NCBI RefSeq assembly: GCF_001598055.1
Contig: NZ_CP014845.1
Coordinates: forward strand, 1,860,001 to 1,924,000
DNA: 64,000 nt
Source: Cupriavidus nantongensis
Lineage (GTDB): Bacteria; Pseudomonadota; Gammaproteobacteria; Burkholderiales; Burkholderiaceae
Reading direction: 5' to 3'
In this document: piece after piece, positions 1-9,073 of the stretch
How the letters are laid out: every line of letters starts with the position of its first letter
Position numbering within the stretch: position 1 is the first letter of the stretch
Program-made: the position numbers and the translations under genes
Notes under the pieces: model-generated
The model's input: the letters and a program-made list of their open reading frames with translations, nothing else
Told to the model about the DNA's origin: nothing
Database searches by the model: none

Positions 1-1348
1 GGTCGGGCGCCACCGGCATCTCGAATCCCATCATCGGGTCCTTGGCCAGCACCTCGACCGGCCCCGACACGCGCCCCCTGACCGTCTTCAGGCCGAAGCC
101 GCGCGCCACCGCGCCGGTGACGCTGGTGCCGAAGTCGTTCAGGAACACCACCGGCATCCCCTGCGCCATGCGCGCTTGCAGCCAGGTGTGGAAGCGGCCC
201 GGCTGCGCCGTGACCTTGCCCGTCAGGTACATCACCACGCCGGCATAGCGGTCCGGCCCGATCTCGGGCAGGTCCTCGCTGGTGTCGGCAAACTCGACCC
301 GGTAGCCCAGGTAGTTGAGCGGCATCGAGACAAAGCGCACGCCCTCGGACTGGTCGATCGCCACGCCCGGGGCGCGCTCCTGCACCACCAGCACGCGCCG
401 CGGCAGCACTTCGATCTTGCCGATGCCGATGGTCTGCAGGCCGGGATCGGCCACATAGGGGGTGATGCCCAGCGCGCGGATGCGGCGCGCGGTGTCGCGC
501 GCGCAGCGGCGGTCCGCCGGCGGGCAGTAGTCGATCGACACCACCGGCAGCCGGTATTGCTCGCGGATGGTGCGCGCCTGCGCCAGCAGCCAGTCGCGGT
601 CGGCCTGCGGCACCTCGACATAGCGGCCCTGGGCCTGGTTCCAGCCGCGGAACAGCGACTCGAAGGCAACGGCATACGCCAGGCCGTGCACCTGCGGCAG
701 GATCTCGAAGCCGCGGTTGAAGATCAGCCGGGCATCGGGATAGCGCGCCTTGATCGCGCGCACCACGCGCACCAGGCCGGCTTCCTGGCGCGCGCGCTCG
801 GCGTCGGTTTTGGCGGCGAGCTGGTACGAGTCCAGGGTATCGAGAAAGAAGCCGCGGAAGCCGCGCGCCCACAGCGGCGCGATCACCTTGTCGACATAGA
901 AGGCGGGCCAGCCGTCGGCCGCCTGGTCGATCACCGGCGCGTTCCAGGCGTCGTTGCGGCCGACGAACCAGTTTTTGGGGATGTCCTTGAAGTACGGGCG
1001 GCCTTCCAGCACCTCGCCCACGCTGACATAGGCAAACCAGGCGGTCGCGGGGGTGGCGACCTGGCGCGGGTCGAAGCCGCTGTCGGGTTCGACCACGGCG
1101 ATATCGAAGGCCTGCAGCGCGTCGACCGGCGGCTTGGCGCCGTAGTGGAGCGCGATCGACGGCATTGCCGGAGCGGATGCCGCAGCGCCGCCCGTCGGCT
1201 GGTCCGCGGCGACCCCGGCCGTTCCGAGGGCAAGCGCCAGCGCAGCGCACTGCGCCAGATGCCCAAGCCAGGCCAACCACCCCGGCCGGCATGGCGTGCG
1301 CCCACCCCGGCCGCGCCGGCCGCCTTGCGCTTCCCCCAGTCGATTCAC
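1..1348 (-). CDS. pelA: PelA-like glycoside hydrolase (GH114-type N-terminal part), incomplete at the left edge
   Basis: Translating the minus strand from GTG at 1348 gives one open frame of about 449 codons running off the window. The start is backed by an AGGAAG six bases upstream and an in-frame TAA just before it. A basic N-terminus followed by an Ala/Leu-rich stretch (about residues 24-48) looks like a signal peptide or anchor. The segment with LHYGAKPP, FVGRNDAWN, FRGFFLDTLDS and NRGFEILPQVHG matches the endo-alpha-1,4-polygalactosaminidase (TM1410/GH114) fold that forms the N-terminal domain of PelA, the periplasmic hydrolase/deacetylase of Pel polysaccharide synthesis. The deacetylase part and the other pel genes would lie to the left. 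The family assignment is firm. The pelA name is an inference because the C-terminus and neighbours are outside the window. Confidence 0.72.
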   Translation of the reverse strand, partial: MNRLGEAQGGRRGRGGRTPCRPGWLAWLGHLAQCAALALALGTAGVAADQPTGGAAASAPAMPSIALHYGAKPPVDALQAFDIAVVEPDSGFDPRQVATPATAWFAYVSVGEVLEGRPYFKDIPKNWFVGRNDAWNAPVIDQAADGWPAFYVDKVIAPLWARGFRGFFLDTLDSYQLAAKTDAERARQEAGLVRVVRAIKARYPDARLIFNRGFEILPQVHGLAYAVAFESLFRGWNQAQGRYVEVPQADRDWLLAQARTIREQYRLPVVSIDYCPPADRRCARDTARRIRALGITPYVADPGLQTIGIGKIEVLPRRVLVVQERAPGVAIDQSEGVRFVSMPLNYLGYRVEFADTSEDLPEIGPDRYAGVVMYLTGKVTAQPGRFHTWLQARMAQGMPVVFLNDFGTSVTGAVARGFGLKTVRGRVSGPVEVLAKDPMMGFEMPVAPD

Positions 1349-2269
1349 AACGTGCTTCCTTTATTTTTGCGCACCCGAAGTGCACGGTGCCAGACATTTT
1401 AGAGTCGGTTCGCGACCGCGTGGCGCCTGGTTCTGACCGTCAATTCGGAAAAGTCCGATGGTATCCGGCATCCGCATGCTAGAGCAGGCAGCGGGCCAGT
1501 ATTGTCAACAATTGTCCCGAAAAGGAGACATGGAGCCGGCTTGCGCGTTAACTGCTGCCGGCGTGGGCCGGTGCCCGGGACACCGGGTTGCCAGCCAGCC
1601 TTGGGAAGATTGATCCTCGCCAGGCCCGGCCGTCACTGTCCGTTACCGGATTTCCGGACAGCCGGTTTGCCACCGCATGAATTCTTTGCGTTCATTCTCT
1701 TATGGATCGACGCGCATGCAGACCATTGACTCATGTATTGACATGGATAACCTGCCTGCTGTCACGGGTATTGTGGTTTATCCGCATAATGTTATATCCG
1801 CGCCGGACTGACCTCACCCGAACGCGGTAGGATGGGTGCCGTAAAAATTTGTAAAAAAGATAGCACCAGCTTGCGGCGGACGGCAGCCCATTATGCACGA
1901 CAGCATGGCACGCCGCCCGACCGCGGTGCACGCACAGCCAAACGCGACAATAAAAAATCAGGGAATTCACTGAACCGGTACTGAAGTAGAAAACGCTAAT
2001 ATCTCCTGTCGGAACCTCTCATCATGATTAGGCGCTTAGCCTGATTGACACACCGGGAAAATTCGGCAGAATGATTCCCACTTGTGCAGCGCCCATTCGG
2101 TGTGTCATTTGGTGTTGTCGTTCCGTGACGGTTTCGGTTGTCACGACAGCGACATATCGAAGTCATATGGAATGCGCTGGCGGGGACGATAAAACAGATC
2201 CGCGGGTGCGTTGCACACGGTGTATAACGAGCGTTTTCGCTCATTTTGAAATTCAAGGTTGAGATAGAT
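1349..2269. other. Long non-coding region between pelA-like gene and cspA
   Basis: About 920 bases with no convincing gene. GC content drops clearly between about 1730 and 2060, with A/T runs such as the one near 1843-1860. The minus strand carries a TTGACA (1508 to 1503) that could belong to the pelA-like promoter, but the paired -10 (1483 to 1478) is weak and 19 bases away. The plus strand carries TTGACA at 1738-1743 without a good -10. Short frames here, for example 1731-1970 on the minus strand, lack ribosome sites and the local codon bias. A small RNA or long leader is possible but unproven. Confidence 0.5.
2116..2242 (+). promoter_or_regulatory. Structured 5' leader of the cold-shock gene
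   Basis: The last 150 bases before cspA can fold. TGTCGT/GTGAC at about 2116-2128 pairs with GTCACGACA at about 2140-2148. A perfect small hairpin GAGCG-TTTT-CGCTC lies at 2229-2242, 28 bases before the start codon, and is followed by an A/T-rich stretch leading into the ribosome site. Long refolding leaders are typical of cspA-type genes, so a thermosensing leader is a reasonable inference. Only the pairing is seen. Confidence 0.4.
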
Positions 2270-2473
2270 ATGGAAACCGGTACCGTTAAGTGGTTCAACG
2301 ACGCCAAGGGCTTCGGCTTCATCACGCCGGACGAAGGCGGCAATGACCTGTTCGCGCACTTCTCCGCCATCGAAGGCTCGGGCTTCAAGTCGTTGAAGGA
2401 AGGCCAGAAGGTGCGCTACGTCAAGGCCATGGGCCAGAAGGGCGAGCAGGCCACCAAGATCCAGGCCATCTGA
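2270..2473 (+). CDS. cspA: Cold-shock protein, CspA family
   Basis: A 67-residue single cold-shock domain. The RNP1-like KGFGFIT (residues 14-20) and RNP2-like DLFAHFS motifs are present, and the length equals that of typical CspA proteins, which bind single-stranded RNA and DNA and melt RNA secondary structure. The frame extends upstream to a TTG at 2246, but the ATG at 2270 gives the canonical [10 protein letters not shown] start and sits behind a purine-rich site. It is a monocistronic gene with a structured leader upstream and an intrinsic terminator 55 bases downstream. Which csp paralogue it is cannot be decided from the sequence. Confidence 0.95.
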   Translation: METGTVKWFNDAKGFGFITPDEGGNDLFAHFSAIEGSGFKSLKEGQKVRYVKAMGQKGEQATKIQAI

Positions 2474-2527
2474 TACCGGTGAGCCCTCGCGCTGGTCCGA
2501 CGGACCAGCCGGCGTGAAAGCGCCACC

Positions 2528-2554
2528 AAGCCCCGCAGGATTGCGGGGCTTTTG
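2528..2554 (+). terminator. Rho-independent terminator after cspA
   Basis: AAGCCCCGCA at 2528-2537 and TGCGGGGCTT at 2542-2551 form a perfect 10-bp stem with a GGAT loop, followed by TTGTTTT. It ends the cspA transcript and insulates the hopanoid operon downstream. Confidence 0.93.
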
Positions 2555-2704
2555 TTTTGGCGCCCCCTGCTGCAGCACGGTTGCGGCCGCGCCGTTGCAG
2601 GTGAAATTGCTATAATCGCCCGACCCACAACCACCTCCCGGGCGGGTTGCGCGCCAGTGCCGCGCGGCCGGCGCGGGATGGTAAGCAGCGTGTCGAGGAG
2701 TTAC

Positions 2705-3580
2705 GTGGCCGGTACTCAGATCGCAGCTTCAGGCAGCCGTGCCGCCATCGGCGCACAGGCTGGTCCTGCCGCCTCGTCGGGCAGTTCCTTCCATGCCGCG
2801 CTGCGCATCCTGCCGGCGGCCCAGCGCCAGGCCATGTTCGAGATCTACGCGTTCTGCCGCGCCGTCGACGATATCGCCGACGGCGACGCGCCGCATGCCG
2901 GGCGCCTGGCCGCGCTCGACGCCTGGCGCCGCGACATTGCCGCCTGCTACGCCGGCAACCCGCCCGCGCCGCTGCAGCCGCTGTGCGCTCAGATCCGCGC
3001 CTTCGGCCTGCAGCAGGCCGACTTCCTCGCCGTGATCGACGGCATGACCATGGATGTGGTGCAGGATATCCGCGCGCCCGACGCCGCCACCCTCGACCTG
3101 TACTGCGACCGCGTGGCCAGCGCGGTGGGCCGGCTGGCGGTGCGCGTGTTCGGGCTGGAGACGGATTGCGGCATTGCGCTGGCGCACCACCTGGGCCGCG
3201 CGCTGCAACTGACCAATATCCTGCGCGATATCGACGAGGATGCCGCCATCGGCCGGCTCTACCTGCCGGCCGAGGCGCTGGCGGCGGCCGGCATTGCGGC
3301 CGACCTCGGGTCGGCCACACCGGCGGCGGTGGCCGCGCACCCGGCGCTGGGCCAGGCGTGCGCCGCCGTGGCGCGCGAGGCCCAGGCCCACTACGACCAG
3401 GCCGGGGCCATCATGGCGCGCTGCCCGGCACGCCAGGTGCGTTCGCCGCGCATCATGGCCGAGGTCTACCACCGCATCCTGACGCGGCTGTGCGCGCAGG
3501 GCTGGCGGGCGCCGCGCCAGCGCGTGCGCCTGCCGCGCGCGCAATTGCTCTGGATCGTGCTGCGCCACGCCATTGGCTGA
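2705..3580 (+). CDS. hpnD: Presqualene diphosphate synthase (squalene/phytoene synthase family)
   Basis: A trans-isoprenyl diphosphate synthase of about 291 residues. Both Asp-rich metal-binding motifs are visible: AVDDIADG (D55, D56, D59) and RDIDED (D175-D179), along with the YCDRVASAVG motif of squalene/phytoene synthases. In hopanoid synthesis HpnD condenses two farnesyl diphosphates to presqualene diphosphate, which HpnC and HpnE convert to squalene. The frame is open much further upstream, but GTG at 2705 has a GAGGAG five bases before it and gives the family length. ATG at 2678 is the alternative. It stands 60 bases before shc. HpnC and HpnE are not next to it, so HpnD rather than another squalene synthase is partly an inference from context. 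Confidence 0.8.
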   Translation: MAGTQIAASGSRAAIGAQAGPAASSGSSFHAALRILPAAQRQAMFEIYAFCRAVDDIADGDAPHAGRLAALDAWRRDIAACYAGNPPAPLQPLCAQIRAFGLQQADFLAVIDGMTMDVVQDIRAPDAATLDLYCDRVASAVGRLAVRVFGLETDCGIALAHHLGRALQLTNILRDIDEDAAIGRLYLPAEALAAAGIAADLGSATPAAVAAHPALGQACAAVAREAQAHYDQAGAIMARCPARQVRSPRIMAEVYHRILTRLCAQGWRAPRQRVRLPRAQLLWIVLRHAIG

Positions 3581-3640
3581 GCGCGGCGTGCCCATGCCAG
3601 CCGGAGCCGGCCACGCCGGGCGCCGGCACAAGGAGGCTGC

Positions 3641-5674
3641 ATGTCGATGAACGAGACTGCCTTTGCCAACGCCGCGCCGCAGGCGGCCGATGCCGCGCGG
3701 CGTCAGCCGGCCGGCCCGCAGCAAGCGCCGGCGCTCGACCATGGCATCGACCGCGCGCTCGACGCGCTGCTGCACCAGCAGCGCCCCGACGGCCACTGGA
3801 TCTACGAACTCGAGGCCGACGCCACCATCCCCGCCGAATACGTGCTGATGGTGCACTACCTCGGCGAAGCGCCCGACCTCGACCTGGAAGCGCGCATGGC
3901 CCGCTACCTGCGCCGCATCCAGAACCCGGACGGCGGCTGGCCGCTGTTCCATCAGGGCCGCTCGGACGTCAGCGCCAGCGTCAAGGCGTATTTCGCACTG
4001 AAGATGGCGGGCGACGATCCGCAGTCCGCGCCGATGCAGCGCGCGCGCGAGGCCATCCACGCCATGGGCGGCGCCGAGGCCAGCAACGTGTTCACGCGCA
4101 CGCTGCTGGCGCTGTACGGCGTGCTGCCATGGAAAGCGGTGCCGATGATGCCGGTCGAGATCATGCTGCTGCCGCGCTGGTTCCCGTTCCACCTGTCCAA
4201 GGTCTCGTACTGGGCCCGCACGGTAATCGTGCCGCTGCTGGTGCTCAACAGCCTGCGCCCGCAGGCGCGCAACCCGCGCGGCGTCGGCATCAACGAACTC
4301 TTCGTCGGCAACTGCCACACGGTGGGCCTGCCGCCGCGCGCGCCCCACCAGCATGCCGGCTGGTACACGCTGTTCCGGGGCCTGGATGCGCTGCTGCGCG
4401 TGGCCGAGCCGCTGTTTCCGCGCACGCTGCGCCGGCGCGCCATTGCCGCGGCACAGCGCTTCGTGCGCGAGCGCCTTAACGGCGAGGACGGCCTGGGCGC
4501 GATCTTCCCGGCGATGGCCAACAGCGTGATGATGTTCGACGTGCTGGGCGTACCGCCCGACGATCCGGCGCGCGCGCTGGCGCGGCGTTCGCTCGAGCGC
4601 CTGCTGGTCGAGCACGGCGACGAGGCGTATTGCCAGCCCTGCCTGTCGCCGGTGTGGGACACCGCGCTGGCCACGCACGCGCTGCTGGAAACCGGCGAAG
4701 CGCGCGCGGCGCAGGCTGCCGGGCGCGCGCTGGACTGGCTCAGGCCCTTGCAGGTGCTGGACCTGCGCGGCGACTGGGCGGTGCGCCGCCCGCTGGTACG
4801 CCCCGGCGGCTGGGCCTTCCAGTACGCCAACGCCTACTACCCCGACGTCGACGATACCGCGGTGGTGGCCGCCGCCATGGACCGCTTCATGCGCGCGCAC
4901 CATGCGCCGGGGCGTTACGGCGAGGCGGTGGCGCGCGCCACCGAGTGGATCGTCGGCATGCAGAGCGGCAACGGCGGCTGGGGCGCATTCGAGCCCGAGA
5001 ACACGCACCTGTACCTGAACAACATCCCCTTTGCCGACCACGGCGCGCTGCTGGACCCGCCCACCGCGGACGTGTCGGCGCGCTGCCTGTCGATGCTGTG
5101 CCAGACCGGCGCCACCCCCGGCACGAGCGAGCCCGCCGCGCGCGCGCTGCGCTACCTGCTGGCCGAGCAGATGCCGGATGGCAGCTGGTTCGGCCGCTGG
5201 GGCACCAACTACATCTACGGCACCTGGAGCGCGCTGTGCGCGCTCAACGCCGCCGGCCTGCCCCCTGCCGCGCCCGAGCTGCAGCGCGCGGTGGCATGGC
5301 TGGCGCGGATCCAGAACGCCGACGGCGGCTGGGGCGAGGACGGCAGCAGCTACCGGCTCGACTACCGCGGCTACGAGCCCGCGCCCAGCGCGGCCTCGCA
5401 GACCGCGTGGGCGCTGCTGGCGCTGATGGCGGCGGGTGCCGCGCAGCATCCGGCGGTGGCGCGCGGCATCGACTACCTGCTGCGCACGCAGCAGCCCGGC
5501 GGGCTGTGGCATGAGTCCCGCTTTACCGCGGTGGGATTTCCGCGCGTGTTCTACCTGCGCTATCACGGCTATGCGCGCTACTTTCCGCTGTGGGCGCTGG
5601 CACGCTACCGCAACCTGCAGCGCGGGCAGATGGAAGAGAGCAGCCACAGCGGCCAGGTGTCATGGGGCCTGTGA
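3641..5674 (+). CDS. shc: Squalene-hopene cyclase
   Basis: 677 residues, the normal length for squalene-hopene cyclases, which fold squalene into hopene/hopanol at the membrane. The proton-donating DXDDTA motif is at D402-V-D404-D405. Several QW-type repeats are visible (DGGWPLF, GNGGWGAF, DGSWFGRWG, ADGGWGED, GGLWHES). A hydrophobic stretch around WYTLFRGLDALL could be part of the monotopic membrane contact. The ATG has a strong AAGGAGG about six bases upstream. The gene sits between hpnD and hpnG, and its stop codon overlaps the start of hpnG, so the three genes very likely form one operon. Confidence 0.96.
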   Translation: MSMNETAFANAAPQAADAARRQPAGPQQAPALDHGIDRALDALLHQQRPDGHWIYELEADATIPAEYVLMVHYLGEAPDLDLEARMARYLRRIQNPDGGWPLFHQGRSDVSASVKAYFALKMAGDDPQSAPMQRAREAIHAMGGAEASNVFTRTLLALYGVLPWKAVPMMPVEIMLLPRWFPFHLSKVSYWARTVIVPLLVLNSLRPQARNPRGVGINELFVGNCHTVGLPPRAPHQHAGWYTLFRGLDALLRVAEPLFPRTLRRRAIAAAQRFVRERLNGEDGLGAIFPAMANSVMMFDVLGVPPDDPARALARRSLERLLVEHGDEAYCQPCLSPVWDTALATHALLETGEARAAQAAGRALDWLRPLQVLDLRGDWAVRRPLVRPGGWAFQYANAYYPDVDDTAVVAAAMDRFMRAHHAPGRYGEAVARATEWIVGMQSGNGGWGAFEPENTHLYLNNIPFADHGALLDPPTADVSARCLSMLCQTGATPGTSEPAARALRYLLAEQMPDGSWFGRWGTNYIYGTWSALCALNAAGLPPAAPELQRAVAWLARIQNADGGWGEDGSSYRLDYRGYEPAPSAASQTAWALLALMAAGAAQHPAVARGIDYLLRTQQPGGLWHESRFTAVGFPRVFYLRYHGYARYFPLWALARYRNLQRGQMEESSHSGQVSWGL

Positions 5675-6363
5675 CGGCGCCGTTCGTGCTGGTCGTCACC
5701 GGCATGGCATTCGAGGCCCGCATCGCGGCCGGACCGCACTGCCGCGTGGTGCACGGCGTGCGCGGCCTGGCGCTGGAGCAGGAGGTGTCGGCGATGGCCA
5801 GCCGGCACTGCATGGGCATCCTCAGCTTCGGCGTGGCCGGCGGGCTGGAGCTAACGCTGGCGCCCGGCGATGTGGTGCTGGCCGATGCGGTGTGCGCGCC
5901 CGGCGAGCATTACGACACCGACACCACCTGGATGCGCGCCATGCACGCGGCGCTGCCGCACGCGCGCATCGGCACCGCGGCCGGCGCCGACCAGCCGGTG
6001 TTGACGGTGGCCGCCAAGGCCTCGCTGCACCGCGCCACGGGCGCGCTGTGCGTCGACATGGAATCGCACCTGGCCGCGCGCATGGCATCGGCGTGCCGGC
6101 TGCCGTTCGCGGCTTGCCGGGTGGTGATCGATCCGGCTTCTCGTGCGGTGCCGGCAGCCGCCGCGGCTGGCATGGGCGACGGCGGCAAGACCGATGTGAC
6201 CGCCGTGCTGGGCGGGTTGCTGCGCGCGCCGCAGGAACTGCCGGCGCTGCTGCGCCTGACCGGCGATGCCGCTGCCGCGCGCGGGGCGCTGCGGGCGGCA
6301 AGGCTGGCGCTGGGCGATGCGTTTGGCTTGCGCGACATGCGCTCACAGCAAGCAGACTTCTGA
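5662..6363 (+). CDS. hpnG: HpnG-like nucleosidase/phosphorylase of hopanoid side-chain synthesis
   Basis: 233 residues related to the purine nucleoside phosphorylase/MTA nucleosidase superfamily: SFGVAGGLE in the phosphate/ribose-binding region and VDMESHLAA, the Met-Glu ribose contact. In hopanoid producers HpnG removes adenine from adenosylhopane on the way to ribosylhopane and bacteriohopanetetrol. The ATG at 5662 lies inside the last codons of shc (stop 5672-5674), indicating translational coupling. A GTG at 5671 is an alternative start. HpnH, which makes the adenosylhopane substrate, is not in this window and would have to be encoded elsewhere. Confidence 0.82.
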   Translation: MGPVTAPFVLVVTGMAFEARIAAGPHCRVVHGVRGLALEQEVSAMASRHCMGILSFGVAGGLELTLAPGDVVLADAVCAPGEHYDTDTTWMRAMHAALPHARIGTAAGADQPVLTVAAKASLHRATGALCVDMESHLAARMASACRLPFAACRVVIDPASRAVPAAAAAGMGDGGKTDVTAVLGGLLRAPQELPALLRLTGDAAAARGALRAARLALGDAFGLRDMRSQQADF

Positions 6364-6377
6364 CAGGGGTACTCCCC

Positions 6378-7643
6378 TCACCCAAACTTCCTCACCGCAT
6401 CCAGCGCCAGCCCGCTGCCGATGCTGCCGAACCGGTCGCCTTCGACGCAGCGCGCCTCGGGCAGCAACGCCGCCAGCCGCTGGCGCAGCAGCGGCACGCT
6501 GCTGGAGCCGCCGGTAAAGAAGATGGTATCGACCGCGCTGCCGCGCACGCCGGCGTCGGCCAGCAGCTTGTGCACGGTCTGCTCGGTCTTCGCCACCAGC
6601 TTGTCGATCGACGCATCGAACTCGTCGCGCGTGATGGTCAGCGACAGGTCCGGCTCCAGCCGGTGCAGGTCGACCTCGGTGCTGTCCGTGTCCGACAGCG
6701 CAATCTTGGCGGCTTCGACCTGGATCGCCAGCCAGTGTCCGGCGCGCTCGCGGATCAGCCGCACCAGGCGGTCCAGCTTGACCGTGTCGGCGGCGTCGCG
6801 ATAGTTGTCCATCACCAGCGACCACGCCTTGCGCGTATAGAGCAGGTTGATGGTGTGCCAGCTGGCCAGGTCGAAATACTGGCTCGACGGCATCGCCTTG
6901 CCGTTGCGCAGCGCGCTGCCCAGGCCCAGCAGCGGCATTGCGCGCGCCAGGCTGAGCGCGCGGTCGAAGTCGGTGCCGCCGATGTGCACGCCGCCGTTGG
7001 CCAGGATGTCGTCGCGCCGGTCGCTGCGCGCGGCGCGCTCGGGCGACAGCCGCACCAGCGAGAAATCCGAGGTGCCGCCGCCGATATCGGCGACCAGCAC
7101 CAGCTCCTCGCGCGCGATGCCAGCCTCGTAGTCGAAGGCCGCCGCGATCGGCTCATACTGGAACGCGATCTCGCTGAAGCCCGCGTCGCGCGCGATCCCG
7201 GCAAGCGTGTCTTCGGCCAGCTGGTCGGCCACCGGGTCCTCGTCGATAAAGAACACCGGACGCCCCAGCACCGCGCGCGAGAAGCCGGTGCCGGCGGCCT
7301 GCTCGGCGCGCGACTTCAGCTCGCCGATGAAATGCGCCAGCAGCTTGCGGAACGGCATGGCCTGGCCCATCACCTCGGTGCTGTCGTCCATCATCGAGGT
7401 GCCCAGCAGGCTCTTGAGCGAGCGCATCAGCCGGCCCTCGTAGCCCGCCAGGTAGTCGCCCAGCGCGGCGCGGCCGTAGCTGACCAGCGGATCCTCGGCA
7501 TGGAAGAAGATCACCGACGGCAGCGTCGCCTTGCCATCCTCCAGCGGCAGCAGCGCGGCCGCGCTGCCGGGGCGGCTCCAGCCCACCGTCGAGTTGGATG
7601 TGCCGAAATCCAGGCCGCATGCGTTTGACATCTTCGATTCCAT
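6378..7643 (-). CDS. yegD: Hsp70-like ATPase, YegD family
   Basis: About 421 residues with actin/Hsp70 nucleotide-binding signatures: LDFGTSNSTVGW at the N-terminus (phosphate 1), ADIGGGTSDFS (phosphate 2) and FFTGGSSSVPLLR (adenosine). There is no room for a DnaK substrate-binding domain, as in E. coli YegD, whose function is not well defined. The ATG at 7643 was chosen, although ATG at 7631 has a better-spaced GGAA. The gene is convergent with hpnG. The 14-base gap between them holds AGGGG-TACT-CCCCT, a small two-way hairpin. A divergent promoter region of about 230 bases separates it from the CoA-transferase gene. Confidence 0.85.
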   Translation of the reverse strand: MESKMSNACGLDFGTSNSTVGWSRPGSAAALLPLEDGKATLPSVIFFHAEDPLVSYGRAALGDYLAGYEGRLMRSLKSLLGTSMMDDSTEVMGQAMPFRKLLAHFIGELKSRAEQAAGTGFSRAVLGRPVFFIDEDPVADQLAEDTLAGIARDAGFSEIAFQYEPIAAAFDYEAGIAREELVLVADIGGGTSDFSLVRLSPERAARSDRRDDILANGGVHIGGTDFDRALSLARAMPLLGLGSALRNGKAMPSSQYFDLASWHTINLLYTRKAWSLVMDNYRDAADTVKLDRLVRLIRERAGHWLAIQVEAAKIALSDTDSTEVDLHRLEPDLSLTITRDEFDASIDKLVAKTEQTVHKLLADAGVRGSAVDTIFFTGGSSSVPLLRQRLAALLPEARCVEGDRFGSIGSGLALDAVRKFG

Positions 7644-7827
7644 TTTCCTGCCAGCAAAGTGGCCCGCGCGGCGCAAGGCCGTTGCGGGCGGGGGCGCTAT
7701 TGTAGGGCAGCGACCGGGTCCGTGCCTGCCGGCTCCACCTGCCGTGCCGGAGGCGGGCCCGAAGCCAACCTTGACATGGATGCGGGGCGGCTCCTATGCT
7801 GCGTCTGTTCTTTATAAAAGATCGTTG

Positions 7828-7842
7828 TTCTGTTGTACAGAA
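7828..7842. promoter_or_regulatory. Candidate IclR-type operator upstream of the CoA-transferase operon
   Basis: TTCTGT-TGT-ACAGAA is a perfect 6-bp inverted repeat 31 bases upstream of the CoA-transferase start and directly after an A/T-rich stretch (TTTATAAAAGAT, 7811-7822). An IclR-family gene lies about 3.6 kb downstream. A related half-site, GTTCTATAC, overlaps that regulator's own candidate promoter. Assignment to IclR is an inference from proximity. Confidence 0.4.
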
Positions 7843-7873
7843 TACACTGTGCGACGGAGATCTGACCCTCGCC

Positions 7874-9073
7874 ATGCAAAAACCATTACGCCATGTTCGC
7901 GTGCTCGACCTCACCAATGTGCTGGCCGGGCCGTTCTGCTGCCACCAGCTGGCCCACCTGGGCGCCGAAGTGATCAAGGTCGAAACCCCTGGCAGCGGCG
8001 ACCTGGCGCGCCAGCTGGGCGCCGACCCGGAGCTGAATCAGCGCCTGATGGGCGTGTCGTTCCTGGCGCAGAACCCCGGCAAGCAGTCAGTCACCCTGAA
8101 CCTGAAGCACGCCAGCGGCAAGGCGGTGTTCCGCAAGCTGGTGCAAAGCGCCGACGTGGTGGTCGAGAACTTCCGGCCCGGCGTGATGGATCGCCTGGGA
8201 CTGGGCTATGACACCCTGAAGCAGGACAACCCGCGGCTGATCTACTGCGCGATCTCGGGCTTCGGCCAGGACGGGCCGCTCGCGGGGCTGCCGGCCTATG
8301 ACCAGATCATCCAGGGCATGGCCGGCGTGATGCAGATCACCGGCGACGCGCACAGCGCGCCGCTGCGGGTGGGCTATCCGGTGTCCGACACCATCGGCGG
8401 GCTGACGGCGGCGCTGGCGGTGTCGGCGGCGCTGGCCGATACCGGGCGCACCGAGGGCTATTTCATCGACGTATCGATGCTGGAAGCGACGCTGGCCACG
8501 ATGGGCTGGGCAGTGTCCAACCACCTGATCGCCGGCCGGGCGCCCACGCCGATGGGCAACGAGAACATGACCGCGAGCCCGTCCGGCACCTTCCGCACCG
8601 CCGACGGCCTGCTCAATATCGCCGCCAACAAGCAGGAACAGTTCGAAGCGTTGTGCCGCGTGGTGGGTCGCCCGGCGCTGGCTGGCGATGCGCGCTTCGC
8701 GCAGCGGCAGGCGCGGCTGGCCAACCGGGCCGCGCTGACGCAGGCGCTGGAAGCCGAACTGGCGACCCGGCCGGCCGCCGAATGGTGGCCGCTGCTGACC
8801 GCGGCCGGCGTGCCGGCGGGGCCGGTGCTGGACGTGCCGCAGACGCTGGCCCATCCGCAGGTCAGCGAGCGCGGCATGATCGGCGAGTTTGCCGATGCCC
8901 CCGGCGTGGGCCGCGAAATCCGCGTGGTGCGCACCGGCTTCAAGCTCAACCGCGAAGCGCCGGCGGTCGACACGCCGCCGCCGCAGCTGGGCCAGCATAC
9001 GCGCCAGGTGCTGGGCAGCCTGGGCTACAGCGATGCGGACATCGATCAACTGAACCGCGAGGGTGCGATATGA
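7874..9073 (+). CDS. Class III (CaiB/BaiF family) CoA-transferase
   Basis: 399 residues, typical for family III CoA-transferases, which move CoA between carboxylic acids. Typical elements are VLDLTNVLAGPFCCHQLAHLGAEVIKVE at the N-terminus (shown for orientation; key residues are the LAGP and GAEVIKVE ends), ENFRPGVMDRLGLGY, AISGFGQDGP, the DVSMLEA segment where the catalytic Asp region lies, and the C-terminal GQHTRQVLGSLGY. The ATG at 7874 fits the family start, although the nearest GGAG is about 13 bases away. The stop overlaps the ATG of the next gene (ATGA), so the two proteins are made together. The partner is a citryl-CoA-lyase-like protein. The likely substrate is therefore a tricarboxylic or branched dicarboxylic acid such as citrate, which is an inference. 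Confidence 0.88.
   Translation: MQKPLRHVRVLDLTNVLAGPFCCHQLAHLGAEVIKVETPGSGDLARQLGADPELNQRLMGVSFLAQNPGKQSVTLNLKHASGKAVFRKLVQSADVVVENFRPGVMDRLGLGYDTLKQDNPRLIYCAISGFGQDGPLAGLPAYDQIIQGMAGVMQITGDAHSAPLRVGYPVSDTIGGLTAALAVSAALADTGRTEGYFIDVSMLEATLATMGWAVSNHLIAGRAPTPMGNENMTASPSGTFRTADGLLNIAANKQEQFEALCRVVGRPALAGDARFAQRQARLANRAALTQALEAELATRPAAEWWPLLTAAGVPAGPVLDVPQTLAHPQVSERGMIGEFADAPGVGREIRVVRTGFKLNREAPAVDTPPPQLGQHTRQVLGSLGYSDADIDQLNREGAI

Noticed and set aside
1731..1970. 79-codon minus-strand frame in the gap before cspA
   Set aside because: It lies in an A/T-richer non-coding stretch, lacks a ribosome site and shows no third-position GC bias.
2729..5647. 972-codon open frame on the minus strand opposite hpnD and shc
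   Set aside because: It lies antisense to two clearly recognised enzymes with intact motifs. Its composition (Ala, Arg, Gln, His, Gly) is the usual shadow of high-GC codon bias and shows no domain.
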